Part shown: positions 16,109 through 25,777 of the stretch, in pieces
Layout: each line of letters begins with the position of its first letter
Numbering within the stretch: the first letter of the stretch is position 1
Assembly (NCBI GenBank): GCA_020248785.1
Contig: JADCGX010000237.1
Coordinates: 1 to 45,941, forward strand
Direction of reading: 5' to 3'
Source: Burkholderiales bacterium
Lineage (GTDB): Bacteria; Pseudomonadota; Gammaproteobacteria; Burkholderiales; Burkholderiaceae_F
Length of the DNA: 45,941 nucleotides
Notes under the pieces: generated by a model
What the model was told of the DNA's origin: nothing
The model's database searches: none
The model's input: only the letters and a program-made list of their open reading frames with translations
Program-made: the position numbers and the translations under genes

Positions 16109-16340
16109 GCGCCTCGCATCTCGGGCGCGACGCAAGCCCCTGGACGGCGCCGGTGGCACAGGCCTGATCGATGCAAGGCGAGCCCCAGTATCGCTGCCCG
16201 ACCCGGCGCTGACACTCAGGCTCGGGTCTTGCAGATCGGCTTCAGCTGCCCGCACCTGACCTCGGTGACGCGCTCTGGGGCCGCCGCACCGATGCATCCA
16301 CGCGCTGTCCTCCCTCGTCTCCACTGCATAAAGGATCTTC

Positions 16341-17111
16341 ATGCCAACTGTCAACCCTGGCGCCGGAGCTACCGAGGCCTCTCTGGGAGGCCCGGTGCAG
16401 CTTCAGCGTACGCTCCCGGGCCCGGGCGCCCTTCCGCCACCGTTGACCCTGCCAAAGGCCGAGTCCCCGCCCGGCACGGCAGGCGTCTTCGAGCGGTACA
16501 CACGACCTGTCGGCGCAGACAGCCGTGCGCCAGAACCCGTCGGGCGCATGCGCGTGCAGGTGCCGATCGGTGGAGGTGTCCGCTTCACGCTCGCCACCGA
16601 GCCGACCAGCGCAGAGCTACGGGTCCCTTTGGTGAACAGCGATCAGTTCGCCGTCGGCGTGTCGGTAACTGCCGTCCCAGCCGGCCGCACGGGCGGCGCT
16701 ACGCCAAACACGGTGGGCGCCGGCCTGCACGGTGAGGTGAGGCTCGATCCCTCGCTGTCGATGTCCTGGCAGTACACCGAGACCTGGGCGCTGTCCGACG
16801 GCGCCCCGACGCGCACCTTTGGCGTGGGCGCAACCGTCAAGGCCGGCGACGTCTCCGTCACGCCCGGGGTGCGGTTCGTCGACCGGCCGGATGACCTCAT
16901 CGACCGGACCGAGTACAGCCTGACGGCTACCGCCGGGAACCTTAGAGTCACCGGCTCAGTCACCGACCGACACGGAGCCCCCGACGGTTTCGGGGCTGCC
17001 GTCGACATGACCCTCGGCAAGTCGAGCGTACAGCTTCGGGTTGACGACAACAACGCCGTGACCGGACCGGGAAACACCGTCTTGCAAGCGAGCTTCGGGC
17101 TGAGGTTCTAG
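16341..17111 (+). CDS. Beta-rich protein ending in Phe, no signal peptide
   Basis: This 256-residue protein, with AAGGA six bases before its ATG, has a disordered Pro/Gly/Ala-rich start (MPTVNPGAGATEASLGG). After about residue 70 there are alternating strand patterns (GRMRVQVPIGGGVRFTLAT, LHGEVRLDPSLSMSWQY, GKSSVQLRVDD), and it finishes LQASFGLRF. Amphipathic strands plus a terminal Phe resemble outer-membrane beta-barrels, yet there is no Sec signal, so it would have to be exported some other way or be a soluble beta-protein. It begins MPTVN, as does the RTX-like protein at 44073. It lies 232 bases after the 580-residue gene on the same strand, so they are probably co-transcribed. Function unknown. 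Confidence 0.75.
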   Translation: MPTVNPGAGATEASLGGPVQLQRTLPGPGALPPPLTLPKAESPPGTAGVFERYTRPVGADSRAPEPVGRMRVQVPIGGGVRFTLATEPTSAELRVPLVNSDQFAVGVSVTAVPAGRTGGATPNTVGAGLHGEVRLDPSLSMSWQYTETWALSDGAPTRTFGVGATVKAGDVSVTPGVRFVDRPDDLIDRTEYSLTATAGNLRVTGSVTDRHGAPDGFGAAVDMTLGKSSVQLRVDDNNAVTGPGNTVLQASFGLRF

Positions 17112-17220
17112 TGTGGTGCGCGGCCCTGTCGTGTACTCGGCGTGTACGGCCACCATAGCGGCTTTGGCCTGGGCCAGGATGGCGAGGATGTCCGAAGCGC
17201 TGGCCGTCCGGATGAAGGCA

Positions 17221-17245
17221 CCATGCGCGTTGCGAGTTGATGCCC
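17221..17245 (-). repeat. Terminal sequence of the inverted IS1595-like copy
   Basis: Read on the minus strand these 25 bases follow the transposase stop and match positions 210-234 in about 20 of 25 places. They mark the right end of the second element. No corresponding left end is visible beyond 17925. Confidence 0.5.
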
Positions 17246-17923
17246 TCAGACGCCGACCGCCAGCGCGAGCATTGCCGGCGGTGTGAGCGCGCGAGCGCTG
17301 GCGCGGTCGAGAGCGCGGAACCCGCCGAGGTAGTGCTCGAGGCGGGACGAGGCCGCGCCGTTGAAGCGGCGCAGCCAGTTCTTCAGTCGGGCGTGGTGGC
17401 CGTTGACGTTATCGATGTGCCAGGCTGCAGCGCGTGCTGGCCGGCGCTGACGTTGATGGCGTGATGCTCGACGCCGATGTGCCGTGCGGCGCGCGCCTGC
17501 GCTGCCGAGCCGTCGGTGCCCAGCACTGCGTCTGCAGTCAGCACCGGCTGCAGCACCGCGGCCGGGCGCGCCGTGTGCTGTCCGAGCGCGATCCGCTCGG
17601 TGCAGGCGCCGAGTGGGCCGCGCACGGCGAGGACGATGTCGCGCTCGTCGGTCATGCCGCGCCTGGAGCCCCGCCCGCCTCGGCCCCGCGCTGGATGACC
17701 CAGCATCTTGCGCCGATCGGTCTGGCACTGGCAGGACTCGAGGATGCCGATCTCGTCGACCTCGACGATGCCCCCCAGGCGGCCTACCCTGATGTGATGC
17801 GGCGGGCTGAGGCAGCGGTGCCGCCAGCGAAACGCGATGCCGCGCGCGACGTCCAGCCCTTCGGCCGCCTTGGTGATGCTCGCGCCGCTGCGACCAGCTC
17901 AGCTCCCCGATCGCCCGCATCAC
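17246..17923 (-). pseudogene. Frameshifted IS1595/ISXO2-like transposase
   Basis: The minus strand encodes a transposase in two frames. The first has GGIVEVDEI (first catalytic acidic residue), RRGMTDERDIVLAVRG, LTADAVLGTDGSA (second acidic residue) and HAINVSAGQHAL. Comparison with the copy at 3-209 shows one base lost near 17423, after which the match continues in the next frame as IDNVNGHHARLKNWLRRF to the stop at 17246-17248. The 5' end is also incomplete, with a stop near 17905 and a missing zinc-ribbon region. The element is therefore dead. It lies inverted relative to the copy at the window start and is about 80% identical to it over the shared end. Confidence 0.8.
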
Positions 17924-17925
17924 CC

Positions 17926-18627
17926 TGCTAAGCCCGAGCCTGCCATCACAGCCCTCGGCTCAAGCGGCAGCACCGGTCGCCGCCACGCCAGTCTCCCAGG
18001 CTGATGGCTCACCGAGTGAGCTACATCAATGCTCGATGCACATGAAGCCAACGGTTGGACCGGCAGGTGACGCCGTTGCCAACAGGCCGCGATTGGCGTC
18101 AGCCATGCCGCGGGTTGGCCGCGCCGTGTCGAGTCCGCGGTGACGCCCTCGGGTTTGCGGCGTGTGCTGGGTCGGGCAAGGGGCGGCGAGTGCGTGCCGT
18201 GGGCAGCGCCGAGCTGGTGAAGCGCCAAACCGTAGCAAAGATCGGACAAAGCGGGGCAGGCACAAGATTTGGAGTGCGATGCGCAACGCAGCAACGCATG
18301 CACCCAGGTGCTAGCCGCGCCAGCAATGTAGGCGTCGCCGATGAAGAAGCCCCAGAGCCGTGCCATGAACACTTGCATTCGCCACTTTGCATGCAAACGG
18401 CTGCGCAGTCGGTGCAAGGCGCGGCTCGCGCCCGAGCATGCCGATGCGAGCACAGGCTGCGCGCCGAACACGGCACCCCGTCGTACCGTCGGGCCGAAGG
18501 GGCAGTTCGATCGGGCCTGGTGTGCCGTGCTCCGGGAGGCCGGCTGTCCGTAGTCCCCCGGGGGGGCTGCGGCTGCTCGGCTTGGGGTCCCCGAATTCCA
18601 GAGAACCACGTTGAAGAGGATTTGACC
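17926..18627. other. About 700 bases without a recognisable gene; contains box pair (site 2)
   Basis: A plus-strand frame is open through most of this stretch into the gene at 18628, but its translation is not protein-like and that gene has its own ribosome site. On the minus strand (about 18030-18440) the translation contains CACPALSDLCYGLALHQLG. This type of sequence recurs in Burkholderiales intergenic repeats often mis-annotated as DUF1010 proteins, so I suspect a repetitive non-coding element. CAAAG pairs at 18236-18240 and 18247-18251 (11 bp apart) match the other GCAAAG boxes but fall inside this element. Confidence 0.35.
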
Positions 18628-21600
18628 ATGTCCCTTACTCCAATTGATTCCAAGCAGCTACCGACAACGCCGGCAATGCTGGCGCAGCTGCCAACCGGCG
18701 GATCCAATGGGACCCTGCTAGCGCAAGTACCATCCGAAGTTAATCCTCTCGAAGCGGTCGGTAACCTCTTTGTCACTGCGGTGGCGATCTTGGGAGCGGC
18801 GGTCAATGCGGGTGTGCAGTACGCTCCGGAGTTGTGGAAGAAGATGACCGATACCCTGGCCAAGCTGGGTGCCTGGGGCCAGGGCGTGTCTTCGAAACTC
18901 CAGCAGTTCACCGAGCAGCAACAGAAGGCGTTCGTGGCAGCGGTTACAACCGGCCCGGTTCCGGCTACGTTGTCGGAACTGCGCCAGCGCGTGGAAGAGG
19001 CGGTGCGTACGGTTACTGCTGGCTCGTCCAATGAGCCGACTCAGGCTCGGCCCGCGCCAACCTCGCGCACGACGCCACCCGTGACTCCTCCCGAGACGCA
19101 AACTAAACCTGCGCCCCCGCCGACGCTGAAGCCGATCGAAAGTGCAGAAGATCCGCCCAAGGCGACGTCGACCCAAGCGGAGCGATCGAGGGCACAACAG
19201 GCAAACGCGACTAAGGCGCGGCAAGAGATGCAGTCGTACATCTCGAACCCGATCCGGTCCGACGTGGACCTGGCCACCAACTGGAACGGCCTGTCGTACT
19301 GGTACTCAGGCGCTTCCATCGGCCCCAGGCCAGATCTGCCGCCGGGCGTGTCGCTGACGTCGATTCTGAGAGAGGGCCAGAAGGAACTGCTCACCCGAAG
19401 GGTTGCCTCTCTGGAGGCAGCGATCCGCGGGCTCGACCGGAACGACCCGCAACTGCAGGGCAAGATCCGCGACATCGACACTCAACTGCGGCAGTTCCAG
19501 AGCTTCGTGGCCGGCAAGGGCCTGCCGAGGGCGATGCAGACGATGGTTGCCGAGCGCGTGGAAGCGCTACGCGGGATGCTGCGAGGCGTCGGGCAGATGG
19601 CTGCCGGCGACGTGGGCCGATCCGAGCAAGTTGCGGCACCTTCGCAGAAAGGCGAGCGTCCGGCGGCTGCACCGACGGAGTTGGAGGCCTCGGTGCTCCG
19701 CGTGGTGGATGCATCGAAGGCCGCTGCCGATGCGCTTGCTCAGGAGCAGTCGCTGCCAGCGACCGCGAGCCCGGAGCAGCGCAAGGCTGCGCACGAGGAA
19801 GCAGTGCGCCGGGGCGAGGCGCTGAGAGATCTGCTGGGCCGGCCGGAGATCGTGGGCTTGATGTCGCGCGGGCTGGTGGCGGCCGCGGGTGGTGCGCCAC
19901 AACCGCCCGACGAACGGCCGCTGTACGAGATGCTTCTGAACGGGCTGGCATCGGCGCTGACCCAGAGCGTCGTGGACGCGGCGCAGCCGCTGGTGGGCGG
20001 GCAGCCGGTGCCGCTCCTGCAGCAGGTGCGCAATGCGCTCGAGGCGGGGTTGATCAGCATGGTGGTGCCGCAGGGCGCAGGCCTGACGGGCGCGGCGCTG
20101 GCCAACATGACCGAGGCGGGGTTGCAGTCCGTGTTGCGCGGCGACACGCCCGAGCAGACGGGGATGAACATGGCGCTGGGCGGGGCCCTGGGTGCGACCG
20201 TGCACGGGCTGCTGAGGCTGCTGGGCGGTGGACCTGGTCCGCGGCTGCAGCCCGAGGGGGGTGTCATGCCAGCGGACGGATCAGCTCCTGCGCCAAAGCC
20301 AAACGGGCCCGAGTCGCCCGTCGCCATCCAGGGCAGTGAGCCGCCGTCTCGCCCTCCCGCCGCAGGCGACGCTCCGGGATCATCGCCGGATCCGTCCGCC
20401 CGATCGGACGCTACGCCTCCGGGCCAAACGCCGCGCGGCGCACCTGTTCCCGACAGAGCTGGTTCTCGCTACGGATACGAGAGTGTCCAGTCGCTGGGGA
20501 GAAAGATCGAAGAGATGGCTCCCCCGGGCGCCGGGCTGCCGCCCCTGAGCCCGCGAGAGCTGGAAGTCTCGACCGCATTCGCAATGGGTGCTGGGAACGA
20601 CCTGCCGAATGAGGTGCTCGGTGGAGTGCTCCGCAGGCTCGGCATCGCTGACATCCCACCGGACACGGCTCGCCGGGCGCTGCTGGAGCGTCTCGGATAC
20701 AGGCACTCGGCCGAGCTGCGAAACGATGTGGTTCGCGACGCGATCGAGTCCCTGCCGCCGGGTACTGCCGCCGAGCAGGCGGCGACCTTGTCCCAACGGC
20801 TTCCCGCCTCCGTTCGTGAGGCCTTCCTGCCAGGCGAACTCGCGGAACTGGTGGCCTTCCACGGGGCGGATGCATACGGCGGGAAGTCCATCGGTACAGC
20901 GCGGCTGTACGTTCCGGGCAGCCTGTTCGAGCTGGATGCGCGAATGGTCGGCACCAATATGATCTTGAACAACTACGCCTATGCCGCGACCCGTTCGGCT
21001 GACAGCTCGACACCCTGGCAAGACGTCATGGTCGAGCCTGGCACCTCGACGCCTCGAAAGTACGTATTGCCGGACGGCAGCCCTGGGATGACTGCGCAGG
21101 AGTTCGCCGTGCTCGCCGAGCACATGCCGGCGGGCACCGAGAGCGAGCTCAATGGAGCACGCGATGAAATACTGAACCAGGTGATTCGCTCACGCGCCAT
21201 CGTGGAAATCGCATTGGATCCTTCCATCGTGCCCCACGGCGCGAACCCCGCCATGCGCGGCTATGCCGCAGTCGGGACGACCCGGGAAGGCAACTTCTAT
21301 CTGGGCATGGTCGGGGTCATTCCGTCGGTGACTGTCGAAGCGCGCAACGTCAGTCGCGACGCACTGGCAAAGACCCTTGGCGACGGCACGAAGGTCTTTG
21401 CGACGCTGTCCGACGGTCGCACCCAGGCCGTGAACTCTCAGAACATCGACAGCGTTCTTGCCTCGAATCCGGTCTCCTACACCTACAAGTTCGTCGAAGG
21501 GCGGGAACTCGTGGCACGGACGCTGACGTACGCAGAGAGGCGCAACGAAGCCACCGGACAACAGTTTTCCATGAAGGGCGAGGCGGTGACGCCAGCCATT

Positions 21601-21816
21601 GTCGACTTCTACCTCAAGACCGGAGCCAAGGTCACCGCGAGGATGCCAGACGGCACCGAGGTTCCGATCACCTCCGGCATGCTGCCTTCGCGGGCCAACC
21701 CGGCCGGAGCGTTGCCATCCGGAGTCGTCGAATACAAGCTTACGTGGAACCTCGACCCGAACTCCGAGAGTTACTGGCGCAAGACCTTCGATGCGAACGC
21801 GCGGCCGGCCAAGTGA
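18628..21816 (+). CDS. Unrecognised 1062-residue multidomain protein, candidate exported
   Basis: The ATG at 18628 has AGAGGA seven bases upstream and no Sec signal. Layout: a disordered Ser/Thr/Pro-rich first 40 residues; one hydrophobic segment (about 42-63, LFVTAVAILGAAVNAGVQ); a coiled region; a Pro-rich linker (about 145-190); a helical middle with Arg/Glu-rich stretches; a Gly-rich hydrophobic segment near 512-535 (MALGGALGATVHGLLRLLGG); a second Pro/Ser linker (about 545-615); and a globular C-terminal part from about 640 with Tyr/Asn-rich segments (MILNNYAYAATRS, SYTYKFVEGRELV). No catalytic motif can be named. Length, linkers and lack of signal recall translocated effectors or polymorphic toxins, but no secretion apparatus is visible nearby. 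Confidence 0.8.
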   Translation: MSLTPIDSKQLPTTPAMLAQLPTGGSNGTLLAQVPSEVNPLEAVGNLFVTAVAILGAAVNAGVQYAPELWKKMTDTLAKLGAWGQGVSSKLQQFTEQQQKAFVAAVTTGPVPATLSELRQRVEEAVRTVTAGSSNEPTQARPAPTSRTTPPVTPPETQTKPAPPPTLKPIESAEDPPKATSTQAERSRAQQANATKARQEMQSYISNPIRSDVDLATNWNGLSYWYSGASIGPRPDLPPGVSLTSILREGQKELLTRRVASLEAAIRGLDRNDPQLQGKIRDIDTQLRQFQSFVAGKGLPRAMQTMVAERVEALRGMLRGVGQMAAGDVGRSEQVAAPSQKGERPAAAPTELEASVLRVVDASKAAADALAQEQSLPATASPEQRKAAHEEAVRRGEALRDLLGRPEIVGLMSRGLVAAAGGAPQPPDERPLYEMLLNGLASALTQSVVDAAQPLVGGQPVPLLQQVRNALEAGLISMVVPQGAGLTGAALANMTEAGLQSVLRGDTPEQTGMNMALGGALGATVHGLLRLLGGGPGPRLQPEGGVMPADGSAPAPKPNGPESPVAIQGSEPPSRPPAAGDAPGSSPDPSARSDATPPGQTPRGAPVPDRAGSRYGYESVQSLGRKIEEMAPPGAGLPPLSPRELEVSTAFAMGAGNDLPNEVLGGVLRRLGIADIPPDTARRALLERLGYRHSAELRNDVVRDAIESLPPGTAAEQAATLSQRLPASVREAFLPGELAELVAFHGADAYGGKSIGTARLYVPGSLFELDARMVGTNMILNNYAYAATRSADSSTPWQDVMVEPGTSTPRKYVLPDGSPGMTAQEFAVLAEHMPAGTESELNGARDEILNQVIRSRAIVEIALDPSIVPHGANPAMRGYAAVGTTREGNFYLGMVGVIPSVTVEARNVSRDALAKTLGDGTKVFATLSDGRTQAVNSQNIDSVLASNPVSYTYKFVEGRELVARTLTYAERRNEATGQQFSMKGEAVTPAIVDFYLKTGAKVTARMPDGTEVPITSGMLPSRANPAGALPSGVVEYKLTWNLDPNSESYWRKTFDANARPAK

Positions 21817-22222
21817 AGCGCCCCTCGGTCCCTCAGACCGGTTGCCCATCGGAGCACGGCGGGCGGTCCGTGGCCAGCCGGGTCTCGTGAGCGGCGGATC
21901 GGCCAGGTCGCGCCTGAGCCCGTCGCCATAGGCACGACATTCCCTACGGCAACTGACGGCCGGGTCCAAGTGCATCGATGGAGCCGCCGAGTCTCTGGGC
22001 GGCTCTGACGGCGTGTCGTCGACGCCGTGACCGATCGCGGCGACATCGGCGGCGCCGGCCGAGTGCTCCTGCACTTTTCCGCGGGAAAAGCCGATGTCGG
22101 CGCCAGGCGTACGGCGGAGGCCCCACGGCAGCGAGAGGAACGGCCAGTGGTGCCCGCGGCGGATCGAGTCGCCCGCGCGGCATGCCTTGCGCGCCGTGCG
22201 GCAGCCCGCCCACCACCGGCCG
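21817..22222. other. Intergenic region, no gene seen
   Basis: About 400 bases lie between the convergent 1062-residue gene and the indolepyruvate oxidoreductase. It contains the nested inverted repeat at 22041-22099 and nothing else that I can support. Confidence 0.5.
22041..22099. repeat. Nested inverted repeat
   Basis: CGACATCGGC at 22041-22050 pairs with GCCGATGTCG at 22090-22099. Just inside the right arm CTTTTCC (22074-22080) pairs with GGAAAAG (22084-22090) around GCG. The two structures share one base, so they are alternatives or stack. Lying between two convergent genes it could act as a bidirectional terminator, but no U-tract is present. Confidence 0.5.
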
Positions 22223-25200
22223 TCAAGCCGCTCGAATCTCCCTCACGGGAATGATCATCCTCTGTGGCGCCGGAGGGGCGTGCTCGGCGCCGCCGCCTCC
22301 GCGCCAGACCTCCAGCAGGGTCTGCCACTCCGTCCTGGCCGCGGTGTGACTCGCCAGCTTGACGGCGCCGAAGCCGCGGACCTGCTGCACCACGTTGGCC
22401 AGGCGGACGGCAAGCGACAGGTTCTCCGCCCGCAGGGCCGGCAGCAGCTCGGCGGTGATCAACACCTCGTAGTCGCGCGCCAGTTCGCGCTCCATGCGGC
22501 GCTCCTGGGTGTGACCGAAGGGGTCCAGCACCGAACCTCGCAGGCCCTTCAGCCGCACCAGCAGCCGGAAAGCGAGGCGTACCCAAGGGCCGAAAGGGCG
22601 CTTTCGTTGCCGGCCGTCGGCCCCCGGGCGGGATAGCAACGGCGGGGCCAGGTGATGGACGATGCGGTCCCAGCGGGCGAACTGCTGCCGCAATGCCGCA
22701 TCGAATGCCGGATCCAGGTGCAGGCGGGCCACCTCGTACTCGTCCTTCACCGCCAACAGCCGTGCGTATTGCCGCGCCACTGCACGCGTGAGGTCCAGAT
22801 CGAGCGCGGCCTTCCCGCCCAGAGCCTGCTCGGCCTCGCGCACGCGCTGCACCAGGGCATGATGACGGTCCGCAAGTTTCGCGTCCTGGTAATCCGTGAG
22901 GAAGCGCCGGCGCCGAGCGATCAGGCCGTCGGGGCCGTCGAGTTCGTCCAGATCGACCGCTGGCGATGCGCCTCCGGCCAGGCGCTGCAAGGCCTGCGGT
23001 GCCACGATGGTCAGCCGCCCCAGCGACAGGGCATGCAGGTTCTGCGCGACGGCCACGCCGTTGAGCGCGATGGCACGCTCCAGCGCCGCCAGACTCACCG
23101 GCACCAGGCCTGCCTGCCACGCTGCACCCAGCATCACGATGTTGGCCGGCAGCGTGTCGCCGAGCAGGGCCTGGGCGATGGCCTGTGCGTCCAGCATGCG
23201 CACGCGGTCCGATCCGGCGGCGTGGTCAAGCTTGGCCACGAGCTCAGGTACCGGCACCGCGGCGTCGGGCTGGCGCACGAAGGCGGCGGTGACCAGTTCG
23301 TGCCGGTTGGCGATGATCTCGGTCCGGCCATGCTTGACGGTGCCCAGGGCCTCCGCGCTGGCGCCCACCACGAGGTCGCACGCCAGCAGGAGGTCGGCCT
23401 GCTGTGTGTCGATGCGAACCTGGTTGAGCAGGTCGGGCGTGGGAGCGATTCGAACGAAGGACAGCACCGAGCCGCCTTTCTGTGCGAAGCCCATGAAGTC
23501 GAGCACCGAGGCCTGGAAACCCTCGAGATGCGCCGCCATGGCGACCAATGCCCCGACCGTGACCACGCCCGTACCTCCCACGCCGGTGACGAGCATGTCG
23601 AAGGGGCCGCTCCAGCGCCAGGGATCGGGTGCGGCCAGGGCGGCCACCTCGCGTGCCAGGTCCTGCTCGGTCCATCGGCGCGCGGCCGGCCGAGCCAGCT
23701 CGGCTCCCTCCAGCGTCACGAAGCTCGGGCACAAGCCGTCGACGCAGCGGAAGTCCTTGTTGCAGGAACTCTGATCGATGGCGCGCTTGCGGCCCCAGTC
23801 GGTGTCCAGCGGCACGATGGACAGGCAGTTGCTCTGCGCGCCGCAGTCGCCGCAGCCCTCGCACACCGCCGGGTTGATGAACACGCGGCGGGGCACGTCG
23901 GGCAACTGGCCCGTCTTGCGCCGCCGGCGTTTCTCGGCGGCACAGGTCTGGTCGTAGATCAGAAGCGTGACGCCCTCGCACTCGCGCAGTTCACGCTGCA
24001 CCGCATCGAGATCGCTGCGGTCGTGGAAGCTGGTACCTCGCGGGAAGGCCTGCGCCCGCGCGACGTGGGGCGTGATGTCGTCGGACACGATGGCGACCCG
24101 CTTCGCGCCCTCGGCATGAACCTGGCGTGCGATCTCGGCCACCGAGAGCTGGCCGTCGACCGCCTGACCTCCGGTCATGGCCACCGCATCGTTGTAGAGG
24201 ATCTTGTAGGTGATGCGCGCGCCAGCGGCCACCGCCTGCCGGATGGCAAGCAGCCCGCTGTGGAAGTAGGTGCCGTCACCGAGGTTCTGGAAGACGTGCG
24301 GCACGTCGGTGAAGCGCGACGCGGCCACCCAGTCCACCCCTTCTGCGCCCATCTGGATCAGGCCCTCGGTGTGCCGCTCCATCCAGCTGGCCATGAAGTG
24401 ACACCCGATGCCTGCGAGCGCACGCGAACCCTCCGGCACGCGAGTGCTGGTGCTGTGCGGGCAGCCCGAGCAGAAGTAGGGCTGCCGCCTCACCGCGTCC
24501 GCGCCATTGGACAGCAGCGACGGCATGGTGAAGTCGACGACGCGCGCGCGCCGGTCCAGCGCCGGGTTGAGACTTGCCAGCCAGTCGGCAACCACCGGCA
24601 TGATGCGCGACGGGCGCAACTCGCCCAGGGCCGGGATCAGTGGTCCGCCTTCGGGCGCGGCCTTGCCGGCGACGCGGGGTCGCTGGGCGCCGGGCAGGGC
24701 GTAGAGCAGTTCCTTCATCTGGCGCTCGACCACCGGCGCCTTCTCCTCGATGACGAGGATGTCCTGCAGACCCTGCGCGAACTCCACGATCCGAGTGGGC
24801 TCGAGCGGCCACACCAGGCCGACCTTGTAGACGCGCACCCCGGCAGCGGCCAGGGCGTTCGGGTCCAGGTCCAGGCGGCGCAGCACCTCCATGAAGTCGA
24901 AGTGCGCCTTGCCTACGGTCACTATGCCAAGGGTCGCGCGTGGGCTTACCACCACGTGCTTGTCCACGGCATTGAAGCGGGCGAAGGCACGCACGGCATC
25001 CAGCTTCTCGGCGGCGCGAGCTTCCAGGGTGAGAGAAGGAAGGTCGACGCTGCGCACGTGCAGGTTCTGCGTCGGGCTGAAGACCCCGGACGGCACCGGC
25101 TGGGTGAAGTCGCCGGGCACGGCGTCCAGGTCCACCGTCATGCCGGACTCCACCACCTCGCTGATGGCCTTGAAGCCCACCCAGGCGCCGGAGTAGCGCG

Positions 25201-25777
25201 ACAGGGCCCAGCCATACAGGCCGAACTCCAGGTACTCGGCGACGTTGGCCGGGTGCAGCACCGGCATGCCGAAGTGAGCCAGCGCGAGATCGCTCTGATG
25301 AGGCATGGACGAGGACACGCAGCCATGGTCATCGCCACAGACCACGAGCACGCCGCCCTTAGGGCTCGAGCCGTAGACGTTCCCGTGCTTGAGGGCATCG
25401 CCCGACCGGTCCACGCCGGGGCCCTTTCCGTACCAGAGGGCGAAGACGCCGTCCACGCGCCGTTCCGGGTCGAGCGCCACGCGCTGCGTGCCCAGGCATG
25501 CCGTGGCCGCGAGGTCCTCGTTGATGGCCGGCAGGAACTCCACGCCCGCGGCCTGCAGCAGCGGATGCGCCTTCCACATCTGCTGGTCCACCATGCCGAG
25601 TGGGCTGCCCCGGTAGCCGCTGACGAAGCCCGCCGTGCGCCACCCCTTGGCCGCATCGCGCTGGCGCTGCATCAGCAGCAGCCGCACGAGGGCCTGGGTG
25701 CCGGTGAGCCACACCACGCCCGACTCGGCGCGCAGGTTGTCGGCAAGCTCGTAGGGGCGCAACGCGGCAATGTCCAT
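22223..25777 (-). CDS. Indolepyruvate:ferredoxin oxidoreductase, fused subunits
   Basis: This 1184-residue protein combines the parts found as separate IorA and IorB in archaea. The N-terminal pyrimidine-binding domain has GFVSGYRGSPLG near 50-61. The TPP-binding domain has CSGCPHSTSTRVPEG and LGDGTYFHSGLLA. A ferredoxin-like Fe-S insert has CEGCGDCGAQSNC and further Cys. The gamma domain has GVGGTGVVTVGALVAM and FMGFAQKGGSV. The reaction is thiamine-dependent oxidative decarboxylation of arylpyruvates from Trp, Phe or Tyr to aryl-acetyl-CoA, with reduction of ferredoxin or another carrier. A divergently transcribed Lrp-type regulator starts 109 bases away and is the likely controller. This is ordinary metabolism. 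Confidence 0.92.
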   Translation of the reverse strand: MDIAALRPYELADNLRAESGVVWLTGTQALVRLLLMQRQRDAAKGWRTAGFVSGYRGSPLGMVDQQMWKAHPLLQAAGVEFLPAINEDLAATACLGTQRVALDPERRVDGVFALWYGKGPGVDRSGDALKHGNVYGSSPKGGVLVVCGDDHGCVSSSMPHQSDLALAHFGMPVLHPANVAEYLEFGLYGWALSRYSGAWVGFKAISEVVESGMTVDLDAVPGDFTQPVPSGVFSPTQNLHVRSVDLPSLTLEARAAEKLDAVRAFARFNAVDKHVVVSPRATLGIVTVGKAHFDFMEVLRRLDLDPNALAAAGVRVYKVGLVWPLEPTRIVEFAQGLQDILVIEEKAPVVERQMKELLYALPGAQRPRVAGKAAPEGGPLIPALGELRPSRIMPVVADWLASLNPALDRRARVVDFTMPSLLSNGADAVRRQPYFCSGCPHSTSTRVPEGSRALAGIGCHFMASWMERHTEGLIQMGAEGVDWVAASRFTDVPHVFQNLGDGTYFHSGLLAIRQAVAAGARITYKILYNDAVAMTGGQAVDGQLSVAEIARQVHAEGAKRVAIVSDDITPHVARAQAFPRGTSFHDRSDLDAVQRELRECEGVTLLIYDQTCAAEKRRRRKTGQLPDVPRRVFINPAVCEGCGDCGAQSNCLSIVPLDTDWGRKRAIDQSSCNKDFRCVDGLCPSFVTLEGAELARPAARRWTEQDLAREVAALAAPDPWRWSGPFDMLVTGVGGTGVVTVGALVAMAAHLEGFQASVLDFMGFAQKGGSVLSFVRIAPTPDLLNQVRIDTQQADLLLACDLVVGASAEALGTVKHGRTEIIANRHELVTAAFVRQPDAAVPVPELVAKLDHAAGSDRVRMLDAQAIAQALLGDTLPANIVMLGAAWQAGLVPVSLAALERAIALNGVAVAQNLHALSLGRLTIVAPQALQRLAGGASPAVDLDELDGPDGLIARRRRFLTDYQDAKLADRHHALVQRVREAEQALGGKAALDLDLTRAVARQYARLLAVKDEYEVARLHLDPAFDAALRQQFARWDRIVHHLAPPLLSRPGADGRQRKRPFGPWVRLAFRLLVRLKGLRGSVLDPFGHTQERRMERELARDYEVLITAELLPALRAENLSLAVRLANVVQQVRGFGAVKLASHTAARTEWQTLLEVWRGGGGAEHAPPAPQRMIIPVREIRAA

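Noticed and set aside
18055..18627. 190-codon N-terminal extension of the 1062-residue protein
   Set aside because: The internal ATG at 18628 has a good ribosome site, and the upstream translation is Cys/Arg-rich and antisense to a likely repetitive element.
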